The position numbers and the translations under genes were made by a program. From assembly GCF_007667275.1 (NCBI RefSeq), contig NZ_VDQT01000001.1, positions 496,001 to 560,000 of the forward strand: 64,000 bases of DNA, written 5' to 3'. A model generated the notes under the pieces. It saw only the letters and a list, made by a program, of their open reading frames with translations. It was not told the origin of the DNA and did no database searches. Source of the DNA: Stenotrophomonas rhizophila. GTDB taxonomy: Bacteria > Pseudomonadota > Gammaproteobacteria > Xanthomonadales > Xanthomonadaceae. Positions 1 through 12,305 of this stretch are shown here, one piece after another; position 1 is the stretch's first letter; every line of letters begins with the position of its first letter.

Positions 1-690
1 CGCCTCCAGTCGCGCCTTCAACGTGTGATCGGCATCCAGCGTGGCGCGGTCTTCGTACCCGCTCACGCCCACATCGCTGGCGCGCAGCACCACGCAGGGC
101 ATGCCGTTGTCGATCAGGGTGAGCTCCACCCCGTCGAGCACATCTACCGCGTTGCCGGTCGGCAGCAACGCGCCGCAGCTGGAACCGGCGATGTCGGCGA
201 AGGTTAGCGGAACAGGCGCTGCTGTGCCCGGCACACCGTCGATCCGCGCCGAACCGTCGTAGCGCACCTGGCCGCCGGGCGTCTGTACGTTGGCGATGGC
301 TACCTTGCCGGTGTTCACCATGAAGATGCGCACGTCGGTGCTTTCGCCGGTGGACTGCACGAGCCCGCGTTCCAGCGCGAACGGCCCGACCCCGGCGAGC
401 AGGTTGCCGCAGTTCTGTGCGTCGCTCACGACGGCCTGGTCAACGAACACCTGCAGGAACAGGTAATCCACGTCCGCGCCGGGGTGGCGCGAGGGCGAAA
501 CCACCGCGACCTTGGAGGTCAGCGGGTCGGCGCCGCCCATGCCATCGATCTGGCGTGGGTCCGGCGAGCCGTACGCGCGCAGCAGGAACGCATCGCGCGC
601 AGCCGCATCGGCAGGCAGGTCGCTGGCCAGGAAATAGCCGCCCTTGGACGTGCCACCGCGCATCCACATGGCGGGCACGCCCTTACTCAT
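1..690 (-). CDS. galD: 4-oxalomesaconate tautomerase, PrpF family (C-terminus off the window)
   Basis: About 230 N-terminal residues are visible; the rest lies beyond the left edge. The opening [16 protein letters not shown] and the segment [17 protein letters not shown] are signatures of the PrpF/GalD fold, a duplicated diaminopimelate-epimerase-like isomerase. In the family, GalD converts keto 4-oxalomesaconate to its enol form in gallate and protocatechuate 4,5-cleavage, in the cytoplasm. The ATG at 690 overlaps the stop of the upstream aldolase gene by 8 bases, so the two are translationally coupled. PrpF of the methylcitrate pathway is the main alternative. The aldolase neighbour favours GalD, which is an inference from context. 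Confidence 0.8.
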   Translation of the reverse strand, partial: MSKGVPAMWMRGGTSKGGYFLASDLPADAAARDAFLLRAYGSPDPRQIDGMGGADPLTSKVAVVSPSRHPGADVDYLFLQVFVDQAVVSDAQNCGNLLAGVGPFALERGLVQSTGESTDVRIFMVNTGKVAIANVQTPGGQVRYDGSARIDGVPGTAAPVPLTFADIAGSSCGALLPTGNAVDVLDGVELTLIDNGMPCVVLRASDVGVSGYEDRATLDADHTLKARLEA

Positions 691-1354
691 AGCGCAGGCC
701 CTTGGCCGCCAGCCGTTCGCGCATCGCGTAGATGTCCAGGCCCAGCTCGCCCTTGGCCAGGCGTTCGCGCTTCTCCGCCTCGCGCGCCTCGCGCGCCTGG
801 GATTCGGCGGCGACACGTGCCGCATCGGCACGCGGCACGATACATACGCCGTCATCGTCGGCGATCACCACGTCGCCGGGGTGGACCAGCGCGCCGCCGC
901 ACACCACAGGGACGTTGACCGAGCCGAGTGTCTCCTTGACCGTGCCCTGCGCGTGGATGGCCCGGCACCAGACCGGAAAGCCCATCGCGGTCAGGTCACG
1001 CACATCGCGCACGCCGGCATCAATCACCAGTCCACGGCAGCCACGCACCTGCGCCGAGGTCGCCAGCAGGTCGCCGAAGTAGCCGTCGGTGCAGTCGCTG
1101 GTCGGCGCCACCACCAGCACATCGCCCTCGCGCAGCTGCTCCATGGCCACATGCATCATCCAGTTGTCGCCGGGGGGCACCGACACGGTGATGGCGCTGC
1201 CGGCAATGCGGGCGCCGCTGAAGATCGGGCGCAGCCGCGGGTGCAGCAGGCCACTGCGGCCCTGCGCCTCATGCGCGGTGGCCACGCCTGCCTGGGCCAG
1301 GAGCTGGAGTGCGCCGGCAGCGGCGCGTTCGACACGGGTGACGACGCGGGACAT
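683..1354 (-). CDS. galC: 4-carboxy-4-hydroxy-2-oxoadipate aldolase / oxaloacetate decarboxylase
   Basis: A 223-residue protein of the RraA-like fold, the usual length for class II CHA aldolases (LigK/GalC). Typical segments are [40 protein letters not shown] and DDDGVCIVP. The enzyme cleaves 4-carboxy-4-hydroxy-2-oxoadipate to pyruvate and oxaloacetate, the last step of the gallate/protocatechuate 4,5-cleavage route, and can also decarboxylate oxaloacetate. It is followed by galD with an 8-base overlap and is transcribed divergently from a LysR regulator, the usual arrangement for LysR-controlled catabolic operons. RraA itself, a ribonuclease E inhibitor, is shorter and lacks this context. 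Confidence 0.82.
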   Translation of the reverse strand: MSRVVTRVERAAAGALQLLAQAGVATAHEAQGRSGLLHPRLRPIFSGARIAGSAITVSVPPGDNWMMHVAMEQLREGDVLVVAPTSDCTDGYFGDLLATSAQVRGCRGLVIDAGVRDVRDLTAMGFPVWCRAIHAQGTVKETLGSVNVPVVCGGALVHPGDVVIADDDGVCIVPRADAARVAAESQAREAREAEKRERLAKGELGLDIYAMRERLAAKGLRYE

Positions 1355-1455
1355 CCATCCATCCTTCTATGACGATGATGAAGTCTTGTCCGCCAGCGCC
1401 CACCCCCTCAAGATCGATTTCCGCAACAGCCATTGGGTTTGGTTATAGTTGATCC
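1355..1455. promoter_or_regulatory. Divergent promoter region between galCD and the LysR gene
   Basis: This 101-base gap separates two divergent start codons, so both promoters and any LysR site must lie here. TATAGT at 1444-1449 on the plus strand resembles a -10 box. Transcription from it would begin at or next to the ATG at 1456, and no Shine-Dalgarno is visible there, so the regulator may be translated from a leaderless message. No clear -35 box was seen. Confidence 0.4.
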
Positions 1456-2709
1456 ATGAAACGGCCGTTTGAGCTGAACCTGAAGCATCTGCATGCGCTG
1501 GTCGCCGTGCACCACCACGGCGGCATCAGCGCCGCTGCGCCGCACGTGAATCTTTCCCAGCCCGCGTTGACCCAGGCCATAGCCCGCCTGGAGACCCAAC
1601 TGGACGCATCCCTCTTCGACCGCCAACCCGGCGGCATGGCGCCCACCGAAGCGGCGGAACTGCTGGTGCCCCGCATCGAACGTGCATTGGGGTACATCGC
1701 CGATGGCGTGCGGGTGGCACGGCGTGCGCAGCGCCTGCCTGCGTTGCCTGCCGTTGAGCGACGCGTCACGCTCGGCCAGCTGCGCGCACTCGTGGCGGTG
1801 GATGACGCCGGCAGCTTCACCCTGGCTGCAGCGCGCGCCGGCATCTCACAGCCAGCGATCTACCGCGCCGTGCATGAGCTGGGTACCGCCATCGAAACCC
1901 CGCTGACCGAACGCCACGGCAAGACCGTGCAGACCACCCCGGCCGCCACCCGCATGCTTCGGTTGGTGCGGCTGGCGTTGTCCGAACTGGCAGCGGGCCT
2001 GGATGAAGTGGCCCTGCTGCGCTCCGAACAGGGCGGCAAGGTCACGCTCGGGGTGATGCCGCTGGCCCGCGCGATCCTGCTGCCACAGGTATTGGCGCGC
2101 TTTGCCCGCGCCCACCCGGGTGCAACGGTCAACGTGATCGAAGGGCCTTATGCGGAACTGCTGGGCGATCTGCGCGCCGGCAGCCTGGACCTGTTGATCG
2201 GTGCGATGCGCGACACCCTGCCCGTGCGCGATGTCGCGCAGGAAGGCCTGTTCGACGATGACCCGGTGATCGTCGCGCGCAGCGGGCACCCGCTGGCCGG
2301 CAGCGACCCGCTCGACTTCGACCGGCTGCTGGCTTTCCCGTGGGTGATCGCCGCCACCGGCGCACCTGTGCGCGCCCGCTGGGAACGCATGTTCCGCCAG
2401 CATGGCCACGAACCGCCGCGCCTGCGCATCGAATGCGGCTCGGTGCTGATCACCCGCGGCCTGCTGCTGGAAGACGACTGGCTCACCCTGATGTCACGCG
2501 ACCAGTTCGTGATCGAACGCCGCGCCGGCCTGCTCAGCGAAATCGGCAGCGCCGGCGACGACCTGCGCCGCCGCATCGGCCTCACCACGCGCGCCGACTG
2601 GCATCCCACCCGCCTGCAGCAGGCGTTCGTGGAAACCTTCCGTGCCGTCTGCGCCGAACGCAGCAACGATGCCGACAACGCGTGGCCATTCCGCTATCTG
2701 ACCCCCTGA
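1456..2709 (+). CDS. LysR-family regulator with two N-terminal winged-helix domains
   Basis: At 417 residues this is about 110 longer than a normal LysR protein. The extra length is a second DNA-binding unit. Residues about 9-68 (HLHALVAVHHHGGISAAAPH, NLSQPALTQAIARLETQL) and about 105-165 (TLGQLRALVAVDDAGSF, GISQPAIYRAVHELG) each read as a complete LysR winged helix. A LysR substrate-binding domain follows from about 195, opening KVTLGVMPLARAILLP. It is divergent from galC-galD and probably controls that operon in response to an aromatic catabolite. The function is inferred from position. Whether both helices bind DNA cannot be told from sequence. Confidence 0.85.
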   Translation: MKRPFELNLKHLHALVAVHHHGGISAAAPHVNLSQPALTQAIARLETQLDASLFDRQPGGMAPTEAAELLVPRIERALGYIADGVRVARRAQRLPALPAVERRVTLGQLRALVAVDDAGSFTLAAARAGISQPAIYRAVHELGTAIETPLTERHGKTVQTTPAATRMLRLVRLALSELAAGLDEVALLRSEQGGKVTLGVMPLARAILLPQVLARFARAHPGATVNVIEGPYAELLGDLRAGSLDLLIGAMRDTLPVRDVAQEGLFDDDPVIVARSGHPLAGSDPLDFDRLLAFPWVIAATGAPVRARWERMFRQHGHEPPRLRIECGSVLITRGLLLEDDWLTLMSRDQFVIERRAGLLSEIGSAGDDLRRRIGLTTRADWHPTRLQQAFVETFRAVCAERSNDADNAWPFRYLTP

Positions 2710-2775
2710 AGACTGCCCCGGCGGTATCGGGGTCGCGTCATGGCGGCTTCGGATGCTTGATCCGCGCGTTGCGCG

Positions 2776-2800
2776 GTTGCCACGCATGGCGTGGCACTAC
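2776..2800 (-). repeat. GTAG (SMAG-type) palindromic repeat
   Basis: Read on the minus strand this is GTAG followed by the hairpin TGCCACGC-CAT-GCGTGGCA. It lies downstream of the LysR gene and next to the acnB terminator. It matches the GTAG-headed REP family found throughout the window. Confidence 0.75.
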
Positions 2801-2850
2801 GAATTGCTGGCGAACGCGATAGGGCCTGGATTCGTCACAAGCGGGCGACC

Positions 2851-2880
2851 AAACAAAAACCCCCGGTTCTCACCGGGGGC
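2851..2880 (-). terminator. Rho-independent terminator of acnB
   Basis: On the minus strand the stem CCCCCGGT (2879-2872), loop GAGA and stem ACCGGGGG (2867-2860) are followed by a T-rich run, 2859-2851. It begins 29 bases past the acnB stop. Confidence 0.85.
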
Positions 2881-2908
2881 TTTCGTTCAACACATCAGGC
2901 GATCAGGC

Positions 2909-5494
2909 TCAGGCGGCAACCGTCTTGGCCACGTCCTGGTAGTCCTCGATCTGGTCGAAGTTCATGTAGCGGTAGATGTCCTTGCTGCTGGCATCCAGCA
3001 CGCCGATGTCGGCCATGTACTCTTCCTTGGTCGGGATGCGACCCAGGCGCGAGCAGATCGCGGCCAGCTCGGCCGAACCCAGGTACACGTTCGAGTTGCG
3101 GCCCAAGCGGTTCGGGAAGTTGCGGGTAGAGGTCGAGAACACCGTCGCGCCCTCGCGCACCTGTGCCTGGTTGCCCATGCACAGCGAGCAGCCCGGCATT
3201 TCCATGCGCGCACCAGCGGTGCCGAAGGTGCCGTAGTGGCCTTCCTTGGTCAGCTCCGACGCATCCATCTTGGTCGGCGGTGCGACCCACAGCTTGGTCG
3301 GGATATCGCGCTTGCCTTCCAGCAGCTTGGCGGCCGCACGGAAGTGACCGATGTTGGTCATGCACGAACCGATGAACACTTCATCGATGGCCGCACCGGC
3401 CACGTCCGACAGCGTCTTGACGTCGTCCGGATCGTTCGGGCAGGCCACGATCGGCTCGTGGATGTCGGCCAGGTCGATCTCGATGACGGCGGCGTACTCG
3501 GCATCGGCATCCGGCTCCAGCAGCTCCGGATTCGCCAGCCACGCTTCCATCTTCTCGATGCGGCGCGCCAGCGAACGGGCGTCCTGGTAGCCTTCGGCGA
3601 TCATCCACTTCAGCAGCGTGATGTTGCTGGTGAGGTACTCGATGATCGGTTCCTTGCTCAGGTGCACCGAGCAGCCGGCAGCCGAACGCTCGGCCGAGGC
3701 GTCGGACAGTTCGAACGCCTGCTCGACCTTCAGGTCCGGCAGACCTTCGATTTCCAGGATGCGGCCGGAGAAGATGTTCTTCTTGCCCGCCTTGGCGACG
3801 GTCAGCAGGCCCGACTTGATCGCGTACAGCGGAATCGCGTTGACCAGGTCACGCAGGGTCACGCCCGGCTGCATCTTGCCCTTGAAGCGCACCAGCACCG
3901 ATTCGGGCATGTCCAGCGGCATCACGCCGGTGGCAGCAGCGAAGGCGACCAGGCCGGAACCGGCCGGGAACGAGATGCCCACCGGGAAACGGGTGTGCGA
4001 ATCGCCGCCGGTGCCGACGGTGTCGGGCAGCAGCATGCGGTTGAGCCAGCTGTGGATCACGCCGTCGCCCGGGCGCAGCGAGATGCCGCCACGGGTGGAG
4101 ATGAACTCCGGCAGCGTGTGGTGGGTCTTGACGTCCACCGGCTTCGGGTACGCGGCGGTGTGGCAGAACGACTGCATCACCAGGTCGGCCGAGAAGCCCA
4201 GGCAGGCCAGGTCCTTCAGCTCGTCACGGGTCATCGGGCCGGTGGTGTCCTGCGAGCCCACCGAGGTCATCTTCGGTTCGCAGTAGGTGCCCGGACGCAT
4301 GCCCTGGCCTTCCGGCAGGCCACAGGCGCGGCCGACCATCTTCTGCGCCAGCGAGAAGCCCTTGCCGGTGTCCGGCGGGTCCATCGGCAGCCGGAACAGG
4401 TCGGTCGGGGCCAGGCCCAGCGCTTCGCGCGCCTTGGCGGTCAGGCCACGGCCGATGATCAGCGGAATGCGGCCACCGGCGCGCACTTCGTCGAACAGCA
4501 CGTCGGACTTCACCTGGAACTCGGCGATGACCTGGCCATCCTTAAGCGCCTTGCCGTCGTACGGGCGCAGCTCGACAACGTCGCCCATGTTCATCTGCGA
4601 CACGTCCAGCTCGATCGGCAGCGCGCCGGCATCTTCCATGGTGTTGTAGAAGATCGGTGCGATCTTCGAGCCCAGGCACACGCCGCCGAAGCGCTTGTTC
4701 GGGATGAACGGAATGTCCTCACCGGTGAACCACAGCACCGAGTTGGTGGCCGACTTGCGGCTCGAACCGGTACCGACCACGTCGCCCACGTAGGCGACCA
4801 GGTGGCCCTTGTCCTTCAGCGATTCGATGAACTTGACCGGGCCGCGCTTGCCGTCTTCTTCCGGCTCGATGCCATCGCGCTTGTTCTTCAGCATGGCCAG
4901 CGCGTGCAGCGGGATGTCCGGGCGGGTGGTGGCGTCCGGGGCCGGCGACAGGTCGTCGGTGTTGGTTTCGCCGGTCACCTTGAGCACGGTGATGGTCAGG
5001 CTCTGCGGCACTTCCGGGCGGCTGGTGAACCACTCGGCATCGGCCCAGCTCTGCAGCACGCCCTGGGCGTTCGCGTTGCCGGCCTTGGCCTTTTCCTGCA
5101 CGTCGTGGAAGGCATCGAACACCAGCAGGGTGTTCTTCAGCGCGGTGGCGGCGATCGCGCCGACCACGGCGTCGTCCAGCAGCTGCACCAGCGGCGCGAC
5201 GTTGTAGCCGCCCAGCATGGTGCCCAGCAGTTCGGTGGCGCGCTCGCGCGAGATCAGCGCGTTGGTTTCGCTGCCGAAGGCGATGGCGGCCAGGTACGAG
5301 GCCTTGACCTTGGCGGCGTCATCGACGCCGGCCGGCACGCGGTGGGTGAGCAGGTCGAGCAGGAACTCGGCCTCGCCTGCCGGCGGGTTCTTCAGCAGTT
5401 CAATGACGTCGGCCGTCTGCTGGGCGCTCAGCGGCAGCGGCGGGATGCCAAGCGCGGCGCGCTCGGCTACGTGGTGGCGGTAGGCTTCCAACAT
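2909..5494 (-). CDS. acnB: Bifunctional aconitate hydratase 2 / 2-methylisocitrate dehydratase
   Basis: An 861-residue protein, the standard AcnB length, with the AcnB-type HEAT-like N-terminus ([18 protein letters not shown]) ahead of the aconitase domains. The three 4Fe-4S ligands are visible in [10 protein letters not shown] and CSLCMGNQ near the C-terminal end. It interconverts citrate and isocitrate in the TCA cycle and, in many bacteria, also serves the methylcitrate cycle; the apo form can bind mRNA. The ATG at 5494 is preceded by GGGAG. It lies head-to-head with acnA across a toxin-antitoxin pair, and a strong terminator follows it. The identification is secure. Confidence 0.96.
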   Translation of the reverse strand: MLEAYRHHVAERAALGIPPLPLSAQQTADVIELLKNPPAGEAEFLLDLLTHRVPAGVDDAAKVKASYLAAIAFGSETNALISRERATELLGTMLGGYNVAPLVQLLDDAVVGAIAATALKNTLLVFDAFHDVQEKAKAGNANAQGVLQSWADAEWFTSRPEVPQSLTITVLKVTGETNTDDLSPAPDATTRPDIPLHALAMLKNKRDGIEPEEDGKRGPVKFIESLKDKGHLVAYVGDVVGTGSSRKSATNSVLWFTGEDIPFIPNKRFGGVCLGSKIAPIFYNTMEDAGALPIELDVSQMNMGDVVELRPYDGKALKDGQVIAEFQVKSDVLFDEVRAGGRIPLIIGRGLTAKAREALGLAPTDLFRLPMDPPDTGKGFSLAQKMVGRACGLPEGQGMRPGTYCEPKMTSVGSQDTTGPMTRDELKDLACLGFSADLVMQSFCHTAAYPKPVDVKTHHTLPEFISTRGGISLRPGDGVIHSWLNRMLLPDTVGTGGDSHTRFPVGISFPAGSGLVAFAAATGVMPLDMPESVLVRFKGKMQPGVTLRDLVNAIPLYAIKSGLLTVAKAGKKNIFSGRILEIEGLPDLKVEQAFELSDASAERSAAGCSVHLSKEPIIEYLTSNITLLKWMIAEGYQDARSLARRIEKMEAWLANPELLEPDADAEYAAVIEIDLADIHEPIVACPNDPDDVKTLSDVAGAAIDEVFIGSCMTNIGHFRAAAKLLEGKRDIPTKLWVAPPTKMDASELTKEGHYGTFGTAGARMEMPGCSLCMGNQAQVREGATVFSTSTRNFPNRLGRNSNVYLGSAELAAICSRLGRIPTKEEYMADIGVLDASSKDIYRYMNFDQIEDYQDVAKTVAA

Positions 5495-5555
5495 GACAAC
5501 TCCCGGGAAATTCTTTGAAAAGACTTCGGTTGAATACGGCGGTTGAGTTACGGGC

Positions 5556-5954
5556 TCAGGCTTGCGGCACGATCAGCTTCAGGCCCTTGAAGTAGTCGCG
5601 GTAAAATTTGTCGTTCCAGGTGATCAGGCCGTCGCACTGCAGCAGTGCGTGCGCGCCGACCATGAAATCGTCGATGCCGCGGCGGTCGCTGCCGCGCTGG
5701 CGATGGCGGCGGTGCATCTCGCCGGCGCGCAGTGCCGACTTGGCTTCCAGCGGGCTGAAGCGGATGCCCATTTCCTCAAGCGCTTCCTGCACTTCGGCAC
5801 CACCGCGCAGCGCGGCGCAGATCTCGGCCAGCACCACGCCGCAGATCACCACCCGCCCGCCGACCAGGCTCTGCCGCAGGCAGGCTTCCACCGCGTCGGC
5901 CTGGGGGCCGTTGCTGAGCAGTTCGATCACGACCGGGGAATCGACGGCGATCAT
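5556..5954 (-). CDS. vapC: VapC-type PIN-domain toxin
   Basis: Starting at the ATG at 5954 the product has 132 residues, typical for VapC. The PIN-domain acidic residues are visible: Asp5 in [13 protein letters not shown], Glu44 in [10 protein letters not shown], Asp95/96 in [13 protein letters not shown] and Asp115 in [12 protein letters not shown]. VapC toxins are magnesium-dependent ribonucleases that usually cut tRNA or rRNA. The antitoxin gene ends 7 bases upstream. An earlier in-frame start at 6038 would overlap the antitoxin and is not favoured. The RNA target cannot be inferred. Confidence 0.88.
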   Translation of the reverse strand: MIAVDSPVVIELLSNGPQADAVEACLRQSLVGGRVVICGVVLAEICAALRGGAEVQEALEEMGIRFSPLEAKSALRAGEMHRRHRQRGSDRRGIDDFMVGAHALLQCDGLITWNDKFYRDYFKGLKLIVPQA

Positions 5955-5961
5955 GCGGGGC

Positions 5962-6186
5962 TCATTCGGGGTCGCGCACGGCAACGACGGCCGCTTCGGC
6001 GGAATCGAACCCGTCCAGCGCGAACTTGCCGCGTGCACGCGAAATGGCGTCGTCGACGCTCTTGCGCAGGATGATGCGGCTGCCGTCGAGCTCCACTTTC
6101 AACTGGGTGCCCTTGGTCAGGCCGAGCGCGTCGCGGACCGCCTTGGGCAAGGTGATCTGTCCGCGTTCTGCAACGGTGGCTTCCAT
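5962..6186 (-). CDS. vapB: AbrB/MazE-type swapped-hairpin antitoxin
   Basis: The ATG at 6186 is preceded at good spacing by GGAGGG and gives 74 residues. The N-terminal stretch MEATVAERGQITLPKAVRDA, then LGLTKGTQLKVELDGSRIIL, is the AbrB/SpoVT DNA-binding fold used by many VapB antitoxins. The C-terminal part should neutralise the PIN toxin encoded next. Like related antitoxins it probably represses its own operon, with the candidate operator at 6201-6239. A longer start at 6210 would fall inside that operator and lacks a ribosome-binding site. Confidence 0.85.
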   Translation of the reverse strand: MEATVAERGQITLPKAVRDALGLTKGTQLKVELDGSRIILRKSVDDAISRARGKFALDGFDSAEAAVVAVRDPE

Positions 6187-6193
6187 CGGTAGG

Positions 6194-6239
6194 CCCTCCA
6201 AAGTATGCACAAATTATACATACTTCCCCGGGCATACTT
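6194..6239 (-). promoter_or_regulatory. vapBC promoter and candidate operator
   Basis: The plus strand shows AAGTATG (6201-6207) and its reverse complement CATACTT (6219-6225), with a second CATACTT at 6233-6239. On the minus strand TATAAT (6218-6213), a perfect -10 box, sits between the two arms, and GGAGGG (6199-6194) is the ribosome-binding site. An antitoxin dimer bound to the arms would cover the promoter. Confidence 0.7.
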
Positions 6240-6458
6240 CTACCCAGCCCTGTTCAGGAACGCTGTCCCGGAACCGCCAGCGCCCTGCCACGCCAATGAC
6301 ATGGGCGATACATACGTATAGGTAGCCTGATGCCCTGCCGACGACCGAGGCTTGGCTGAAGGGTTCATACTGACCCCCAGGCCGGAATGTGGTCACCGGC
6401 AACCGCAAGCAGGCCCGCAGGGGCCACTGCAAGCCATCCGCAAAAGGAGTTTCCCCGC

Positions 6459-9212
<2,754 letters not shown>

Positions 9213-9226
9213 GCAAGCCTGCCTTC

Positions 9227-9253
9227 GTAGAGCCGGCCTCTGGCCGGCTCTAC
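9227..9253 (+). repeat. Perfect GTAG palindrome after acnA
   Basis: Twelve-base arms GTAGAGCCGGCC (9227-9238) and GGCCGGCTCTAC (9242-9253) flank the loop TCT. It belongs to the GTAG repeat family and may end or stabilise the acnA message; there is no T tract. Confidence 0.8.
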
Positions 9254-9379
9254 ACGTACCCTGCACGCTTTATTCACAACCTCTTCGCGTTTTCCATTCG
9301 GCCCGGTATGCTGCCGGGGACCGAAACGACGGATACTGTCCGCCGGCATCACACCATCAACGTTTCCTGGAGGGGGAAT

Positions 9380-11056
9380 ATGAGTCTGGAACGTCCCTGG
9401 CTGAAGAGCTATCCGAACGGCGTACCTGCCGAAATCGACGTCAACGAGTTCCATTCGGTCTCGGCCGTGTTCGACGCCTCGGTGGCCAAGTACCGCGACC
9501 GTCCCGCCTATTCCAGCTTCGGCAAGGTGCTCACCTATGGTGAAACCGACGCCCTGGTCGAACAGTTCGCCGCCTACCTGCTGGGCGAACTGAAGCTCAA
9601 GAAGGGCGACCGCGTCGCCCTGATGATGCCCAACTGCCTGCAGTACCCGGTCGCCACCTTCGGCGTCCTGCGGGCCGGCCTGACCGTGGTCAACGTCAAC
9701 CCGCTGTACACCGCGCGCGAGCTCAAGCACCAGCTGGTCGACTCCGGCGCAGCGGTGCTGGTGGTGGTGGACAACTTCGGCGACACCGTGCAGCAGGTCA
9801 TCGCCGACACCCCGATCAAGCAGGTCATCACCACCGGCCTGGGCGACATGCTCGGCCTGAAGGGCGTGGTGGTGAACTTCGTGCTGAAGTACATCAAGAA
9901 GATGGTGCCCAACTACACCCTGCGCGGCGCCATCCGCTTCAACCAGGCGTTGAAGCTGGGCAGCGGCCACACCCTGCCGAAGGTGGAACTGGACCACGAC
10001 GACGTGGCCTTCCTGCAGTACACCGGCGGCACCACCGGCGTGGCCAAGGGGGCAATGCTCACCAACCGCAACCTGGTCGCCAACATGCAGCAGGCGTCGG
10101 CGTGGATTTCCGCGTCGGGCATCGAAATGGGCAAGGAAGTCATCATCACCGCCCTGCCGCTATACCACATCTTCGCACTGACCGCGAACGGACTGGTCTT
10201 CATGAAGTTCGGTGGCTGCAACCACCTGATCACCAACCCGCGCGACATGAAGGGCTTCGTTAAGGAGCTCAAGTCGACCCGCTTCACCGCGATCACCGGC
10301 GTCAACACGCTGTTCAACGGCCTGCTCAACACCCCCGGCTTCGACGAGGTGGACTTCTCCTCGCTGAAAGTCACCCTGGGCGGCGGCATGGCGGTGCAGC
10401 GCGCCGTGGCCGAGCGCTGGAAGAAGACCACCGGCGTCACCCTGGTCGAGGCCTACGGCCTGACCGAGACCTCACCGGCGGCCTGCATCAACCCGCTCGA
10501 CCTGCCTGAGTACAACGGCGCGATCGGCCTGCCGATTCCGTCCACCGACGCCTGCGTGAAGGACGACAACGGCGCCACCCTGACGCCGGGCGATGTCGGC
10601 GAGCTGTGCATCCGCGGGCCGCAGGTGATGAAGGGTTACTGGCAGCGCCCGGAAGACACCGCCAAGGCCATCGACGCCGACGGCTGGCTGCACACCGGCG
10701 ACATGGCGCGCATGGACGAGAACGGCTTCTTCTACATCGTGGACCGCAAGAAGGACATGATCCTCGTGTCCGGCTTCAACGTGTACCCGAACGAAGTCGA
10801 AGACGTCATCGCGATGATGCCGGGCGTCCTCGAAGTGGCAGCGGTCGGCGTACCGGACGAGAAGTCCGGCGAAATCGTCAAGGTGGTCATCGTCAAGAAG
10901 GACCCGAACCTGACCGCCGAAATGGTCAAGGAACACGCCCGCGCCAACCTCACCGGCTACAAGCACCCGAAGATCGTCGAGTTCCGCAAGGAACTGCCGA
11001 AGACCAACGTCGGCAAGATCCTGCGCCGCGAGCTGCGGGATGCGCCGGCGGCGTAA
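9380..11056 (+). CDS. rpfB: Long-chain acyl-CoA ligase RpfB (FadD)
   Basis: The ATG at 9380 follows GGAGGGGG and gives 558 residues. The AMP-binding signature [14 protein letters not shown], the motif [16 protein letters not shown] and the C-terminal [19 protein letters not shown] and [14 protein letters not shown] define a fatty acyl-CoA synthetase. It activates free fatty acids to acyl-CoA. In xanthomonads RpfB influences the DSF family profile and takes part in DSF turnover. It normally sits immediately upstream of rpfF. Here a cassette of small opposite-strand genes intervenes, and a hairpin follows the stop, so rpfF probably depends on its own promoter. Confidence 0.94.
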   Translation: MSLERPWLKSYPNGVPAEIDVNEFHSVSAVFDASVAKYRDRPAYSSFGKVLTYGETDALVEQFAAYLLGELKLKKGDRVALMMPNCLQYPVATFGVLRAGLTVVNVNPLYTARELKHQLVDSGAAVLVVVDNFGDTVQQVIADTPIKQVITTGLGDMLGLKGVVVNFVLKYIKKMVPNYTLRGAIRFNQALKLGSGHTLPKVELDHDDVAFLQYTGGTTGVAKGAMLTNRNLVANMQQASAWISASGIEMGKEVIITALPLYHIFALTANGLVFMKFGGCNHLITNPRDMKGFVKELKSTRFTAITGVNTLFNGLLNTPGFDEVDFSSLKVTLGGGMAVQRAVAERWKKTTGVTLVEAYGLTETSPAACINPLDLPEYNGAIGLPIPSTDACVKDDNGATLTPGDVGELCIRGPQVMKGYWQRPEDTAKAIDADGWLHTGDMARMDENGFFYIVDRKKDMILVSGFNVYPNEVEDVIAMMPGVLEVAAVGVPDEKSGEIVKVVIVKKDPNLTAEMVKEHARANLTGYKHPKIVEFRKELPKTNVGKILRRELRDAPAA

Positions 11057-11081
11057 CCAACCTGCGCCAGGTAATACCCGG

Positions 11082-11105
11082 AACGCCCGCCCACCAGCGG
11101 GCGTT
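11082..11105 (+). terminator. Hairpin downstream of rpfB
   Basis: Arms AACGCCCGC (11082-11090) and GCGGGCGTT (11097-11105) flank a six-base loop, 25 bases after the rpfB stop. There is no strong T run, so termination is likely but not certain. Confidence 0.6.
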
Positions 11106-11136
11106 CTGCTATCCAGCACCGGCGCCATACCAACGC

Positions 11137-11159
11137 GTAGTGACACGCCATGCGTGTCA
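11137..11159 (+). repeat. GTAG palindromic repeat
   Basis: GTAG followed by TGACACGC-CAT-GCGTGTCA. The remaining bases up to the next gene (about 11160-11330) show no gene that can be supported. Confidence 0.7.
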
Positions 11160-11330
11160 ATCAGCCCAAGATCCCTCAACCGTATCCGACCGGCATCGCC
11201 TCACCAGCCACCTCCCAGACACCCGGGATTCTTCCAACACCTCAAGTGGCGCCACAGCCAGCCATTTCTCCTTGCACCGTCTCAACCAACATCGGCTCGA
11301 ACCACCATGAAGTTGCACCCTTCCATCCGC

Positions 11331-11645
11331 TCACAAGGAGTCGTAAAGAAGCGCGAACAGGATGATCATGAAGGACAACATCCCTGCGTCCAGAAGCCGC
11401 GTCGCCAGACGATGCAAGCTCTCCACCTCCCTGCTCAGCCCCACCCCGTCCAGCTTCCCCGCGCGAACGTCACGCAACGCCTTGTATGCAACCTGCAACC
11501 CAGGAGAGGCACTGGACGCGCCCCTCTTCTGCCATAGCCCCGGATGGTCACGAGCAAGTCGCATCTTGAACTCATAAAGCAGATGGAAATAAGCAGGATA
11601 GGTAAACAGCATTCCGAACAGCGCGGCCAGGACAATCGAGGTCAT
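11331..11645 (-). CDS. Small membrane protein of unknown function
   Basis: This 104-residue protein has two hydrophobic segments, residues about 4-25 (IVLAALFGMLFTYPAYFHLL) and about 88-103 (GMLSFMIILFALLYDSL), joined by a charged loop of about 60 residues. I do not recognise the family. It is the last gene of a minus-strand run of small envelope genes between rpfB and rpfF. A decayed second copy of the same gene, with about 150 bases of shared upstream sequence, lies at 13657-13890. This shows the locus was duplicated. Confidence 0.6.
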   Translation of the reverse strand: MTSIVLAALFGMLFTYPAYFHLLYEFKMRLARDHPGLWQKRGASSASPGLQVAYKALRDVRAGKLDGVGLSREVESLHRLATRLLDAGMLSFMIILFALLYDSL

Positions 11646-11822
11646 GATCAGATCTCAATCTGAGCCTTCGTAAAGGACGGAGCGACTGCATTGACCGCCC
11701 GCGTTGGTGTCCACCACCTCATCAGACACGATTTTTCCCGGAAATCCGAAGCCGGAACAAGTGCCGTGGACGTGGTCTGCATTTACTTCCCTACGTCCGC
11801 CGTCCATCCTTGAGTGATGTCT

Positions 11823-12305
11823 CTAGCCTTCTGCTGGAAGGGATCTTCTGCAGTAGCCCTTTCCGCTCACTCCATATTGGAGGGTATCCAGACGGCTCTT
11901 GGCGATTTTCTTTGCCTGGTCATCGGCTTCTGACTCCAACACCCTCAGCAGCAAGGCCTCAGCTTCCGCACAATCAGCCTCATTTTCCATCACCGAAAGA
12001 CGACCAGAGAGGTTGATCATTGCCATGGGTTCATTCATAGCTGCACCCCTCCTCAACCAGTAAAGCGATCTGCTCGAATCAGAGACAGCCCATTGATAAT
12101 GGTTGATGAGCCTGGTGACAGCCGAAACATCGCCCGTGTCAGCACTCCGTTCCAACTGTGTGACTTGCTCATTGCTCAAATAAAATCGTCGCCCAGGCGA
12201 TCCCGAGTCGTCAGTCGACTCATCATCGCCGCCCAGGGAGCAGGACAACAACGGAACGACAAGCAGCACAACCAACAAGATCCTGGTGATCGGACAGGTA
12301 TTCAA
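11823..12305 (-). CDS. Sel1/TPR-like lipoprotein
   Basis: The TTG at 12305, preceded by GGGGG, puts a clean lipoprotein signal at the N-terminus: a short polar start, the core ILLVVLLVVPLL and the lipobox LLSC. No ATG does this. The mature part contains helical repeats reminiscent of Sel1/TPR proteins, for example LERSADTGDVSAVTRLINHY and SLYWLRRGAAMNEPMAMINL. Such repeats usually bind other proteins. The start lies inside the 3' end of the upstream lipoprotein gene (83-base overlap). Function is unknown; an immunity or adaptor role in the periplasm is speculation. Confidence 0.62.
   Translation of the reverse strand: MNTCPITRILLVVLLVVPLLSCSLGGDDESTDDSGSPGRRFYLSNEQVTQLERSADTGDVSAVTRLINHYQWAVSDSSRSLYWLRRGAAMNEPMAMINLSGRLSVMENEADCAEAEALLLRVLESEADDQAKKIAKSRLDTLQYGVSGKGYCRRSLPAEG

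Noticed and set aside
683..1354. Ribonuclease inhibitor RraA
   Set aside because: The fold is shared, but length and the galD and LysR neighbours fit the aldolase.
2753..5518. A 921-codon open frame on the plus strand opposite acnB
   Set aside because: It is the antisense shadow of a well-conserved GC-rich gene; the translation is low-complexity His/Gln/Arg/Ala/Val-rich and matches no family.
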